DNA of 64,000 nucleotides from Toxorhynchites rutilus septentrionalis (Eukaryota > Arthropoda > Insecta > Diptera > Culicidae), in assembly GCF_029784135.1 (NCBI RefSeq), contig NC_073745.1, positions 310,262,258 to 310,326,257 of the forward strand. The letters are read 5' to 3'. The position numbers and the translations under genes were made by a program. Positions within the stretch are counted from its first letter, which is position 1. Each line of letters opens with the position of its first letter. The notes under the pieces are model-generated. The model was not told the DNA's origin. It worked only from the letters and a program-made list of their open reading frames with translations, and ran no database searches. Positions 1 through 11,338 of the stretch are shown here, in pieces.

Positions 1-1888
1 TCGGTGTAACAGGTTTCGGAGGAGCGATTTTGATCTCTTCCATACTGTTGATGTAATCCTCAAGTTCCGACGGCGAAACGCTGAACCGTTGGTCTGCGAA
101 CTGGTCCATGAACGTTTGGTCGAAATTAATCGGCGTAACACTGCGGGCCAATCGTTTCCGCGTACGAAATCGCTTGGGCGGCGTTGATCGCTTGTCTTCC
201 GCCGATGGTTCACGCGATCTCCTCCGATCGGCACCACCAGCATCAAGGTCAGCCATCGCAGCTTTTCCGGGCTGTGTTGGTGGTGGTGGAGGTGTTGATG
301 GCAACTGTTCATGAGGTGCTTTACCAACATGCGAGTCTAGACTAGCGGTTGATGCATCGGTAGAAGCAAAAGAAAAACTACCATCCCTACTTACATTTCG
401 ATCAGGTTGACCTCGCGGAGATGAAGAGTGATCAGCAGTGGCTTTATTGCGAGCATCATCCTTGACAAATTCGTCCTACGGTTCAAAAAGGTGGAGTATG
501 AGAAAACATTCTCAACATCTGAGATCTATTTCTTGAATAATACTCACTGTGAGCGATGATACCGGTGATTCGGTAGATCCAACGGACCTCATCGACGCTG
601 GAGAGATGGTAGCTTCCTTCGGAAGCATTGGCTGATCCAAGGTTGACGCCTTTGATTGTTGTCGTTCGTTCTCCAGGAATGCATCCACGTATGGTGATGG
701 AGATTTGGATTGCTTGGTGCGATCGGAATCATATTCCTCCAATTGGATGACTATTTCCTTATAAGCTTCACCTTTTCGCTCTTCGTCCAGCAGCAGTGCC
801 GTCAGATCACTCTTCTTTCGCGTTCGCTTCAGAGTCGGATGGTCCGATTCGGGACTGTTGGAATGGGAGCTAAGATTCGAGGGAACGGTTTCGCTACTTC
901 TCAGCAGGGACTCCTTCGTCAGTTGTGGTACTTCTGGAAACAGGTTTCGTGAACTTTGTACCCACTGGTTGGTTTCTTCCTCACGTTCAGAAATATTTTC
1001 CCCATCGTCCAAAGCACTGCTTTCACTGTCGCGAGCTTCCTCTTCGATCGAAAACTGTCGCGAGGTGAGTATCTTCCCCTTAATATCGTCTTTCTGCGGT
1101 TTGACATCACCCCACGGTTTCACCATTTTTATACCCAGCGAAAGCTCCGGCGAGTGTTCGATACTCCGCATTCGATCTCCTTCTTCGTGCATTGGACACT
1201 GTTCGTGTATTGGACTAATTCTATGCCTTCTCGAGTTTGGATCTAGTTCCTCTTCCCGGACATAAATCAACGGCATAAAGTCCTCCATTGTCTTACTTTC
1301 TTCCACCTCTAGCTGTGTTAACCTTTCCATTTCGTCGGTGCGATCTTCGGATGTGTTGGAAGATACGGATTTCTTCTTCACTGTTCGCCTAAACTCATCG
1401 TCTCGATGAATCGGTCGAAACTTTTTACCCTTTTGAGAGCCCTCTTCGTCTAGCACAATTTGGGGAATTGAAGGACTCTCGGCACGACTAACGGTCCTTG
1501 AGCGGAGCTCTTCGATCGCCAGCTCCCGATCCACGGATTTCCTCTCCAACTCCTCCAGTTTCACGTTCAACTGTTTCAACTTCTGTTCCTTGTCTTGATT
1601 CTTATGCTCCAAGTCCTTTATTTTTGCATTCAACTGATCCAACCGCGCGTCGTCGAATTTCTCCACACGATAACCGTCCTTGTAGAGCACCCCATCCTGG
1701 GCATACGTTAGACCCTCAACCGGACTCTTCGGTGCACTATCGATCTGTTCCTTCAGCAAGCGCCGATACTGCTCCAGGTCGATATCCTTGGCAGGGGCAG
1801 CCGTCAGCTGATTCGACACCAGCGCCAAACAGTTTATCACATCCATGGCGCCCACGCTGGCCACTAGAATCGACAGAAGGATGCCCAT
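1..1888 (-). CDS. Unrecognised secreted or membrane-anchored coiled-coil protein, 3' end outside window
   Basis: Two exons on the minus strand: 1888-548 (447 codons, phase 0) and 475-1 (158 codons plus one base, still open at the edge). The ATG at 1888 is chosen because it has A at -3 and G at +4; the frame extends upstream only through a GTG. The first 25-30 residues (MGILLSILVASVGA...) are hydrophobic, like a signal peptide or anchor. Residues about 80-131 are rich in E, K and L with heptad spacing and look like a coiled coil. The rest is acidic, serine-rich and probably disordered. The second exon carries a TPPPPPT proline run and a strongly basic stretch near RRRSREPSAEDK. The spliced frame has no stop over at least 605 codons, which is strong evidence for coding. 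Family and function are not recognised. Confidence is high that it is a gene and low on what it does. Confidence 0.85.
476..547 (-). other. 72-bp spliceosomal intron in the left-edge gene
   Basis: Read on the minus strand, the donor is ACA|GTGAGT at 548/547 and the acceptor is CCGTAG|GAC at 476/475, preceded by a pyrimidine-rich run. Without splicing the frame stops at 512. With splicing it continues open to the window edge in phase 0. About 70 bp is an ordinary size for a short dipteran intron. This is inferred from sequence only. Confidence 0.8.
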
Positions 1889-4291
1889 TTTCAGCACTTC
1901 AGATGGAATTTACTCAAAAAAAAATTTCTTTCGAAAAACGTTATGTAACCACACAAAATGATTGCATAATCAGGTGCGACGGAAGTTCGTTTCGCAAAAG
2001 CGTTCCCACGCAAAGCCACCGATTGCGTTCTGTACTAAAAGCTTCTCATGCTTCCTTCGGATGTTAGCTTTCCATTCCAAACGTCAACAATTCCGGACTT
2101 AACCAATGGCTTTCGTTGCCTGCCCAATGTCGGATCGCAGCAGCGGCAGCGTTTAGCGTATCAGCGTATCAACTAATTACCCGTTCCGTTGACAAAACCA
2201 AACTAATCGCACTCGGTGGTATCGATCGGAATCAATTCAAAAGTGCATTCGGGGGGAAATAAAGAAAATATAACATTTCGAGCAGTTTCCCGATTAGTTG
2301 CAATCGGTTGGCAGTCGCGAAAGTGAAAGCGAAAATTAACGTCTCGTCTTAAGGAGGCGTTTTTGCATTTGGGGAGGAATAGGACAACGGAAGGAAGCAA
2401 AACAAAACGTCTTGATTGATGTTGATGTTTGTTTTTCTGTTTTCAATGTTGATGTTGTTGGCCGTGTGACTCATGTTGTGTGTTGCCGTCTGGGTGCACA
2501 TTAGCGCACATTAGATTTTGTATTGATTCAACACTGTATTCGTTGGTGTTTTTCGACAAGTGATACTGAGTGTGACATGAATTCCACGGGGGTCAAGTGC
2601 ACGGACAAACTGAGGTTCAGAGAAAACTTGGAAAATGCAATGACGAAGTGACGCAAAACTGCTACTACTATCGATATGTTAGTTATAATGGTAGTGCGTT
2701 CTTGTGATTTCAAATGTTATTTTGTTATATTATTTTTTTTCCTCGGTAGAATACTAATAAAACTGAACGCACAATTTTCACAATCATCTCCATTTCATTA
2801 TTAAATCGTACTCAAACATCTTGAAATTCCATCCTGTTTACTTCATGCAAATGCGATGGAGAACAGAGCCAAAAACCAAAACCGTCTTGTCTTGAATTAT
2901 CTCCAACACTTTTCCGAAGGATGAATCGCGCCATAGACATTATTTACCACCTTTGTGATAAATGAACCATTCGTCCACGTGATTTATCCCCATTAGGTAA
3001 CGGTAACTGTAAATAAGTAGTCAACTCATGCCACATCTTGCCTATTGCGCCATTATTCACGGTGATATAAACGCATCCTCAGCTGCAATCTGTCGTTAAC
3101 GAAAACTGTGGGAGGAAATGATGTGAACTTCTGCAGACGTTGGTTAGTTCCAGGTTTATGGTTGCACGGAGAATATCGTCACTACACTCCGTATTTCAGT
3201 CTCAGTTTACAGATTGCGATCCAGATCCCTGAATCAGAATTCAAATTTCAGATTTAAAATTCCAGAGTATCATAATTCAATCTCAGATCCCAGCGTGTGA
3301 TTCAGACTGCTTATACAACATTTAAGATGGAAGATAAGAGATTCTGATCTTCAGACACATGTAGCAGATTTGGATGCGGATTCTAAATGTTTCGATACAA
3401 ATCCCAGAATTCAGATTTCAGGTGTCAACATTAACCTTTTGCGGAGGTAATAAATTTGGACATGGGTGTCGTACTGGTCGGAATAATTTTCCCTTGAAAT
3501 AGTAGTGATGTAAACTTTGATGAATAAGATTTGTTTATTTTTTTATTTACTTCAGATAAATATGTACTAAACAATGTTGTGTTGTTTTCATATAAAAATA
3601 TATGCTATAATTCCCCTTCGTGTGATATGTTTCGAAACAGTCCCTAAAATGCAGTACTGGTTTTCGCATGTATCACCAAAATAATTAACACGTTTAGCCT
3701 TGCTATGCTTCTCATTCAGCCCGCATCGCAAGCATCTGCAAAATATCAATGCCGGTCTCGGCTATAGAAGATATTCATTGTATAGAAAGAAAATAGTCAT
3801 AAATTCGACTAGTAAGTAGTACCATTTCATGAAACACCCGAAAATCAATTATCCATTTTTTTAAAATATTTCCTTATATTGTAATTGTGATCTGTGATCT
3901 GAGTTTTTCATGGTTTCTTTGAACAGATTCTACTAATGTTTTACTTGTAACATTTTTGTGTAAAATTTCAAGATTTACATTTTCTCCGAACTTTGTTTTA
4001 TTAGAAACATGCCCAGAACATGCCAATCGCGAGAATTTACATAGAATTAGGCAAATCAGATGAATCAGATGAATCAGGCGGATCAAATGAATCAGATTCA
4101 GTTTTTAGTTATAATTATAGATTCTAGGATAGGGATTCCAAAAAAACCGATTCCTGATTTTCGATTAAAAATGTCTGATGCAAGATTCCTGATTCCTAAT
4201 CTGAGATATAAATTCATACTCTGTTCTAAATTTCATCTTAGATTTGAACATCAGATTCAGACTTAGTATTTCAAATTACATATTCCGGATA
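1889..4291. other. 5' flank of the left-edge gene, then non-coding DNA
   Basis: No convincing coding sequence. The part next to 1889 should hold the 5' UTR and promoter of the minus-strand gene, but no clear TATA box or initiator could be fixed. Around 2410-2460 there is a GTTGATGTT-rich run. From 3230 to 4265 the sequence is AT-rich with recurring CAGATTC-type phrases. A fragment at about 3944-4040 matches, in degraded form, the dispersed repeat seen at 28290 and 57450. Confidence 0.4.
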
Positions 4292-5287
4292 CAGGTCGGA
4301 CTCGATTAACCGGAGACTCGATTATCCGGGATTCGATTATCCGGAATTTTAGACTCGATTATCCGGAGTATTTTATTTTTGATTTTCGGAAATTTTGAAT
4401 AATTTGTATAATAATTCTATATTGAATAGCTAATACGGGTATCAAAAGAAAGGGCTTGATTAGTAGAATGCAGTTATTTATGAAAAATGCAAGTCCAAGA
4501 TGGCGGCCACTACAAAATGGCGGATTGCATATTTTCTCAGAACTCCATCAATATGAGTATCAATCGAAAGGGCTTGACTAGTAGAACACAGTTAATTATG
4601 AAAAATGCAAATCCAAAATGGCCGCCACCGCAAGATGGAGCCATATATATTTCACAACCCCATTAATATGGGTATCACACGAAAGGGCTTGACTAGTAGA
4701 ATACAGTTATTTATGAAAAATTCAAATTCAAAATGGCCACCACCACAAAATGGCGCCATATATATTTTTTTCACAGCCCTATCAATATGGGTATCAAAAG
4801 AAAAGGCTTGACTAGTAGAACACAGATATTTATGAAAAATGCCAAAAAATGTATCAAAAGAAAGTTCTCGACTAGTAGAACATAGCAGATAGTGAAAAAT
4901 CCAATTTCAAGATGGCCGCAGTCCCCAAACAACTAATTACTTTTTGAATGGTTTCATTCAGCTTGACCTGTTTCTATGTACGTTTGAATGTTTGTTGGGT
5001 TGTCCCACATTAATAGAAAATTGACCCCGTTCCTGTTGAATGATTGTTCTGAAATTTGGAACATACATTAAATTCTACTGTCATTATAAAACTGAGTATT
5101 CCATGATCCTAAAAAATTCAATTTGGCCGCCGCAAAAAATGGCTGAATGGCTAGATTTGGAGAATACACTACACTATGAACAACATAAATTCGAAAACGT
5201 CGCCGCCACAAAATGGTCGACTATGTATTTTTTTGCAATCCCCTCAATATTGGTATCAAATGAAATGCTTTGACTAATAGAATACAG
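4292..5287 (+). repeat. Left end of a pogo-like MITE plus minisatellite of about 120 bp
   Basis: Starts CAGGTCGGACTCGATTA after a TA, followed by four spaced copies of GACTCGATTATCCGG (4298-4370). From about 4420 it becomes a degenerate tandem array. Each unit of roughly 110-125 bp contains TATGGGTATCAAAAGAAAG, then GACTAGTAGAA, then one or two AAAATGGCGG or AAGATGGCC motifs. No right end was found before the next element begins at 5290. Related units occur at 8160-8250 and, inverted, at 25860-26130. Confidence 0.75.
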
Positions 5288-5289
5288 TA

Positions 5290-6084
5290 CAGGTCGGACT
5301 CGATTATATACAGACTCGATTATATGTGATTCGATTATATACAATTTTGGACTCGATTATATTCAGTTTGAAAAAACATATTTTTTTATATTTCAAATAT
5401 GGCTTATTTCATGAAGAAATGTAACCTTTCAACGTTAAGGTGAAGTTCAAGTTGCTATTACATGTACAGTGGGGAAAAAATTTTGAAGATTTTGCTTGAA
5501 TTTTCACCAGGAATTGTTTATATCGATATTGCAGCCAAATTAAGAAAGATAGAAGTTGTGCGTCAAAGAACAAATTGTGGTAACCGCTCCACAACTTCAT
5601 CTAGTTTAATATAAATTTTTAGGATAAAATTAATAATAACACATTAAAAATTATTAACTTTTAAGTGTTTCACTTCCAAAATGTTATTAAAATTCACTAA
5701 TTTAGTTGTTCCACTACTATATCCTGTAGTAAATTTTCTCATCTTTCAAACGAAAGCATCAGAATCGTCATCCGTAGCGTACTTTTGGATGTAGAGCCAG
5801 CTTGAAGCAACACAGTCCGAAATAAAAATAAAGTTCTGTAACTCTGTCATTGTTGAAATTCGAACATACGCGTAGGAGGATTTTTTTAATCAAATATGAT
5901 CGTCTATCACCTTCTAAGAGAATCTGGATAAATTATTTTTTTTCATGTGAGAAAGATGTTTTCTGACTTCAAGGGGATAAAATCAAATTCTTTTTTTTAT
6001 TTTCATAAAACGAAAAATACATGCAAAAAAACAAATAAAAAAAATTGTTTTGACTCGATTATTCGGAGGATCGAGTCCGACCTG
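5290..6084 (+). mobile_element. Pogo-like MITE with CAGGTCGG ends, 795 bp
   Basis: Both ends are visible. The left end is TA|CAGGTCGGACTCGATTAT and the right end closes with the inverted ATCGAGTCCGACCTG|TA, so the element is flanked by TA as expected for pogo and mariner. Subterminal ACTCGATTATAT motifs recur four times on the left. No open frame of note. Interior copies of the same family lie at 19060-19530 and 44511-45405, inverted at 24300-24540, with a right end at 62100-62373. It sits inside or beside the minisatellite of the preceding repeat. Confidence 0.8.
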
Positions 6085-7095
6085 TACTTCAGAATTCAAA
6101 TTCGAGATCCAGATTTTAGAATCTAGATTAGACTTAACAGACTTACTCATTCTAGATTACAAATACAGATGGGACTCGATCATGTATGATTCGATTAAAT
6201 TCAATTTTAGACACGATTATACACAGTTTAAGAAAGTTTTAGGAAAAGAAATTGGAGACTGTAGATAATCTAGTGAATCTCGTACAAGATTTCAGATTTT
6301 AGATTTCGAGTTCAATCAAAAACATAAAAAAAATAAAACAGACCCAGATTTTAGAGCCAGATATTGTGGTAGCATAATTTGGGATCGGATGCGGATCTGC
6401 GAATACACCAACCGATTTCTGATATAACATTTTCGTTGACAGATGACACAAAACACAACTCTTTGCATTTGGCACGATTCTGGACACTGGCTACCAGCTA
6501 CTCGACCGCGATCCGCTGATATTTCTTCTATATATCTTAATAATGTTACTATATTTTGATTTCACTTTGTGTGTCATTCCAAAAGGAAACTTCAAAGAAA
6601 CATCGAGTGTTTCAATTTCCCGTAATCACTAATATTCACTCATTGGCCCATGAGTGGAATAACATTTCGTATTGATTGTTCGGAAGATTGTATTGATTGT
6701 TCGGAAGATTGTCCCATCAAAAAACAATGTTCGATCAAAATACGATATTCCTCTTTTTCCGTTTTCTATACGAATGCTCAGGTAGTGACACCTAAACAAC
6801 TGTAGTTTTTGAACAAATAAACGAAATGTCATGAAACTCCACACGTAAGTTATTGACAGATGAACCTATCGAAATGAATCTTATTCATTTTAGAGGCGTC
6901 ATTTGTTGAAAATCCCGGGACTTTTCAACCCATTAAGTACAGTCATTCTATGCATTGCATGTATAAAATCAAAACTCAATACAACAAATAAAACAACAGT
7001 GGTCAAACTTTTTTTTACATAATTAAACAAATTAATGCCCAACAAATGACTACGATTCTCAAGTGTGAAGCTTATGCACAACATACTAATGAAAT
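6085..7095. other. AT-rich non-coding sequence with a short deleted family copy
   Basis: At 6172-6268 there is a collapsed copy of the CAGGTCGG family: a left-type GGACTCGATCATG block followed directly by the right-type AAAAGAAATTGGAGACTGTA block. At 6667-6712 a 24-bp unit (TATTGATTGTTCGGAAGATTG core) is duplicated in tandem. No gene is supported. Confidence 0.45.
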
Positions 7096-7099
7096 ACTA

Positions 7100-7345
7100 A
7101 TGAAACACAAATACAAATTTCAGCATAACTCGAGAATTAATCAAACAAGGGGGGATTCTGCAGAACGCGAGGATCAATGAATTATAATAATATAAGGGGC
7201 AATAAATGTTTCTATAGTGGTTTGACACTCGCATAACTCGAGAATCAATCAAGAAAACGGAACCAAATTTGGGATTTGAGGGTTTTTGGGTTCGAGAATG
7301 GTTCTATGATGGTATGACACCCCTCCCTCCTCTGGAATGGAGAGA
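7100..7345 (+). repeat. Minisatellite next to the Helitron-like element
   Basis: Degenerate tandem units of about 130-145 bp built around ATAACTCGAGAATTAATCAA and a pyrimidine block CCCCTCCCTCCTCT. The same array precedes the Helitron-like sequence at 20284 and, inverted, the copy at 46300, so it may belong to the same larger element. Confidence 0.6.
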
Positions 7346-7528
7346 GGGTCTCATAAAAATGTTACACATATTTCAACCAAACATGACAATTGAAAATTTT
7401 CGGAAACCTCCTATAATTACATAGTGATAAGCGTTGTTAGTCCATTTGATGTTTGTGCCAATAAAATTGATTTTTGTTCGAAAGTGGAAATGGATTTTAA
7501 AGTGATAAAACGCACTCCTATATCTTCT

Positions 7529-7920
7529 TCTATCTATATAAATAAAAATGGATCGCCGAATGTGTTGATAAGAGCAAAACCCGAAGAAGGAGTTATTCGA
7601 TTTAGGGCTATCTTCATTTTATCACATTTTCTGTATCAAACATTCACTCCATGTAACGGAGAAACACGTTATTTGCAAGTGATTGAAAAATTCTGAACGC
7701 GAATTGTGTCTGAAAATAATCTGATATTATAATGACGAGTTTTGGTAGAAGTCTTAGGAAAATTATATTAAAAGTAAATGGTAAAGGGTCAGTTAGAAGA
7801 TGAATCAATGAACAGTTCTGCGATTGGACCCATGATCGTAAGTAAGAAAACGTGAGTGTTCGGAGGTATTGATAACAAAAAATAAATTTTGGGCGGGACG
7901 AAGTTTGCCGGGTCAGCTAG
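7529..7920 (+). mobile_element. Non-autonomous Helitron-like element, 392 bp
   Basis: Begins TCTATCTATATAAATAAAAA and ends GCCGGGTCAGCTAG before a T. A TC start, a CTAG terminus and no inverted repeat or target duplication fit Helitron rules, and GCCGGGTCAGCTAG is a familiar insect Helitron-type end (recalled, not searched). No Rep/helicase coding. A second copy is at 20284-20523 and inverted pieces are at 41992 and 45690. Upstream similarity continues past the TC, so the true 5' boundary could lie further left. Confidence 0.55.
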
Positions 7921-8032
7921 TGAAGAATAAATATAGATGAATTGATCAAAATGGAAGCAAATTTTTTGTCTACTTTATTTTGATGGAATAGAAAATAAAT
8001 ATATTCGACGAAAAAAAGCATCAAAAGTAATA

Positions 8033-8252
8033 CAGGTCGGACTCGATTATCTGGAGACTCGATTATCCGGGATTCGATTATCCGGAATCTTAGACTCGAT
8101 TATCCGGAGTATTTTAGTTTTGATTTTCGGAAAATTTGAATAATTTGGATAATAATTCTATATTGAATAGCTGATATGAGTATCAAACGGAAGGGCTTGA
8201 CTAGTAGAACACAGTTATTTATGAAAAATGCAAATCCAAGATGGTGGCCACT
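8033..8252 (+). mobile_element. Truncated left end of the CAGGTCGG pogo-like family
   Basis: Starts after a TA with CAGGTCGGACTCGATTAT, has the same four ACTCGATTATC blocks as 4292, then part of one minisatellite unit ending near AAGATGGTGGCCACTACC. Similarity stops abruptly at about 8252, so the right part is lost. Confidence 0.75.
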
Positions 8253-9494
8253 ACCAGCCTCTGCTGATCGATCAATGCCAGACGTTGTCAGATGATTTTT
8301 GGTGGTCTTCATTTAGCAGAAATGAGACGTTCGAATCCTTCAATTAAATCACTGTAAGCATCCTTTCGCGTGCATTAGAAAGCATGTTAACGATGAAAAT
8401 AAATGAAGCTCAAGCAGTCGCAATCATCAATTTAGATTCTGCATTCAAAATTGAAAGGAAAATACAGCATAAATGAATGAAGTTTCGGTATACGTAGAGG
8501 ATATATCGATTTTACCTAACCCCGATGAGCTAAGATGAATTAATCGAAAATGACTCTGGCTAAAGTAAAAGGAAATAGTAAAAAAAATCATTTAGCACTG
8601 AGCTCTTTTACAACATGAGGTCGCGCACTATCACACCTTCATCGTGTGAGTCACATTGAATACAGAACCATGGAGCCGTTAAAGCTCTATTCGGACGTTA
8701 ACTTAATAGGGTGTTTACCATGATTCTCAGTGTTTGTCCATTTCATCATTTACAATATGATTCAGGAATCCCTTAACAATCCCCGACTCAGATTTTCTAG
8801 CAGAAGTTTACAAGCAAGTGGACATCGTTTAACATCTCTCGGCTCTAAGTCATACGGCACTCATTTTTATTTGTTCATGAATCATTTTTGTAACATTGGA
8901 GAGTGGATGATGGCGATACCTTATTAAATACTATTGCGCCATATTGTTTTTGTATCTTGATCAAGTAATTCATCTGAAATTGCATGCTCAAAAGGATTTC
9001 TCTTTGAACGTCATGACTATAGAATCAGTGATGATGAAATACGGTGCCACTAGTAGTACCGTTCTTCGAGCACGATATTGTTCTTACTGGACCAAACGAC
9101 TCGCTGAAGCGGAGTCTAGTGACTAAAACCTGGGGGTAATCAGGTTCGGATGTGGATGCTTGCTCATTGATGATAAAACATACATGAGAATGAATTTCGG
9201 ATAACTTTCAGGCTAAAAATATTACTTAGCCACCGCACAAGGAGATGTCCAGATTTGAGATTGTATTCATGGATAAATTTGCTTGGAAGTTCATGATTTG
9301 GCAAGTATTTGCACCTGCGCACATACAAGACGATGGACTCGAAGTTCTACAAAGAAGAGTGCTTCAGTAAACATGTGCTGCCTTTCTCGAAAGTACACAA
9401 AGGACCAGTGAAGTAATGGCCTGCTTTGGCGAGTTGTCACTACAGTCAGGAGGTCAGGGGTAGTTCAGTGGGGTGGTTTCTATCGACATGAATC
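8253..9494. other. Non-coding sequence with degraded transposase-like traces
   Basis: No intact gene. On the plus strand, 9100-9420 carries faint Tc1/mariner-like phrases (for example around TTTGCTTGGAAGTTCATGATTTGGCAAG and GGCCTGCTTTGGCGAG, compatible with KFMIWQ and WPALA motifs) in shifted frames, suggesting an old ITm transposase relic. This is weak and is not called as a gene. Confidence 0.3.
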
Positions 9495-9648
9495 TAAAGG
9501 GTGTGTCACATCAAATTGCATCACGGAAAAAACGCTGTAGAAATTTAATTTTTAGGAATTATATCTTCAGCTTTCGCTTATAATCAGATAAGAGTGTATA
9601 GATCACGTCGGCCATGCTTCACTGTCAATTTTTCGTAAATTTGGAAAA

Positions 9649-10323
9649 ATGTCGTCGAACGAAAAAGAGCGTCGTGAATTAATCTTGCGCACTCATTTCG
9701 AGAATCCGGAGTTGTCACATCGGGACATCGGTAAGATGCTGTGAATCGTCCAATCCACGGTCAGCAGAGTACTAAAACGATACTTCGAGAACCTAACCAT
9801 CGACCGGAAGGTGAAGAACGGCAAAAATGGATGCTCCGTCAGTGAAAAAGATCACAAGCGCGTAGTTAAGTAGTTTAGACGTGATCCGAGAAGTTCGGTC
9901 CGGGATGTCGCCAATAAGCTGAATTTGTCAAGTTCATTCGTCCAGCGGATCAAGCAGCGGGAGGGCCTGCGTACATACAAGGTTCAGAAGGCTCCTAACG
10001 GCGACGAAAGGCAAAACATGGTAGGGAAGATGCGAGCCCGGAAGTTGTACACCGAAATGCTGACGAAGCCGCATTGCCTGGTAATGGACGACGAAACCTA
10101 CGTCAAAACGGACTTTCGTCAGCTGCCGGGCCTGTTGTTCTTCTCCGCAGAGGACAAATTCAGCGTTCCGGAGGAGATTCGCAAACAGAAACTATCCAAG
10201 TTTGCCATAAAGTACATGGTGTGGCAAGCGATCTGCTCTTGCGAAAAGCGGAGCGCCCCCTTAGTGATGACCGGCACGGGAAACGGGCAGGTTTGCCTTA
10301 AGGAGTGCCTACAGAAGTGCCTA
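9649..10323 (+). pseudogene. ITmD37E transposase, first (5') copy, truncated and with nonsense changes
   Basis: Starts at the ATG at 9649 (MSSNEKERRELIL), an N-terminal helix-turn-helix that would bind the element ends. Two in-frame stops are visible: TGA at 9742 where the second copy has GGA, and TAG at 9871 where the second copy has CAG. The frame is otherwise intact through MDDETYV, then ends at the duplication junction near 10323. The second catalytic Asp and the Glu are therefore missing from this copy. It cannot make a transposase. It is very close to the downstream copy, so the duplication is recent or has been homogenised. Confidence 0.88.
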
Positions 10324-11338
10324 CGAACGAAAAAGAGCGTCGTGAATTAATCCTGCGCACTCATTTCGAGAATCCGGAGTTGTCACATCGGGACATCGGT
10401 AAGATGCTGGGAATCGTCCAATCCACGGTCAGCAGAGTACTAAAACGATACTTCGAGAACCTAACCATCGACCGGAAGGTGAAGAACGGCAAAAATGGAT
10501 GCTCCGTCAGTGAAAAAGATCACAAGCGCGTAGTTAAGCAGTTTAGACGTGATCCGAGAAGTTCGGTCCGGGATTTCGCCAATAAGCTAAATTTGTCAAG
10601 TTCATTCGTCCAGCGGACCAAGCAGCGGGAGGGCCTGCGTACATACAAGGTTCAGAAGGCTCCTAACCGCGACGAAAGGCAAAACATGGTGGGGAAGATG
10701 CGAGCCCGGAAGTTGTACACCGAAATGCTGACGAAGCCGCATTGCCTGGTAATGGACGACGAAACCTACGTCAAAGCGGACTTTCGTCAGCTGCCGGGCC
10801 TGTTGTTCTTCTCCGCAGAGGACAAATTCAGCGTTCCGGAGGAGATTCGCAAGCAGAAACTATCCAAGTTTGCCAAAAAGTACATGGTGTGGCAAGCGAT
10901 CTGCTCTTGCGGAAAGCGGAGCGCCCCCTTCGTGATGACCGGCACGGTAAACGGGCAGGTTTACCTTAAGGAGTGCCCACAGAAGCGCTTACTACCACTA
11001 TTGAAGCAGCACGAGGGCCCGACCATCTTCTGGCCGGATCTCGCTTCGTGCCACTATTCAAAGGACGTGTTGGAGTGGTACGAAGCCAACGGGGTCACCT
11101 TCGTGCCAGGGCAAATGAACCCGACCAACGCGCCGGAGCTTCGCCCAATAGAGAAATATTGGGCGATAATGAAGCAGGCCCTCCGGAAGAACCCAAAAGT
11201 TGTCAAATCGTAGGCGGACTTCAAGAGAAAATGGATTTCTGTTCAAAAAAAAACTACAACCTGACGTTGTACAGAACCTTATGGACGGGGTAAAGAGGAA
11301 GGTGCGAGCATACGGGCTTGGGCTCGAAGTATGAATAA
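10324..11338 (+). pseudogene. ITmD37E transposase, second copy with all catalytic motifs but a broken end
   Basis: Carries the complete helix-turn-helix (NEKERRELILRTHFENPEL...), MDDETY, WPDLASCHYS and ELRPIEKYW in one open frame to a TAG at 11211. It has lost its own start: the duplication replaced the ATG with junction sequence, and only a GTG lies upstream in frame at 10305. After the TAG a recognisable C-terminal region continues in shifted frames to about 11338 (KYE then TAA). With no proper initiation codon and a nonsense change before the C-terminus, it is probably inactive although the DD37E triad is preserved. Intact members of the group encode about 340 residues. Confidence 0.85.

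Noticed and set aside
512..547. Gene ending at the stop near 512
   Set aside because: A consensus donor at 547 and acceptor at 476 restore a long open frame to the window edge, so the stop is intronic.
1889..1897. Start of the left-edge gene at 1897
   Set aside because: That codon is GTG. The ATG at 1888 with a good Kozak context is the credible eukaryotic start.
1498..2067. 189-residue plus-strand frame
   Set aside because: Antisense to the real minus-strand gene over most of its length, with no domain.
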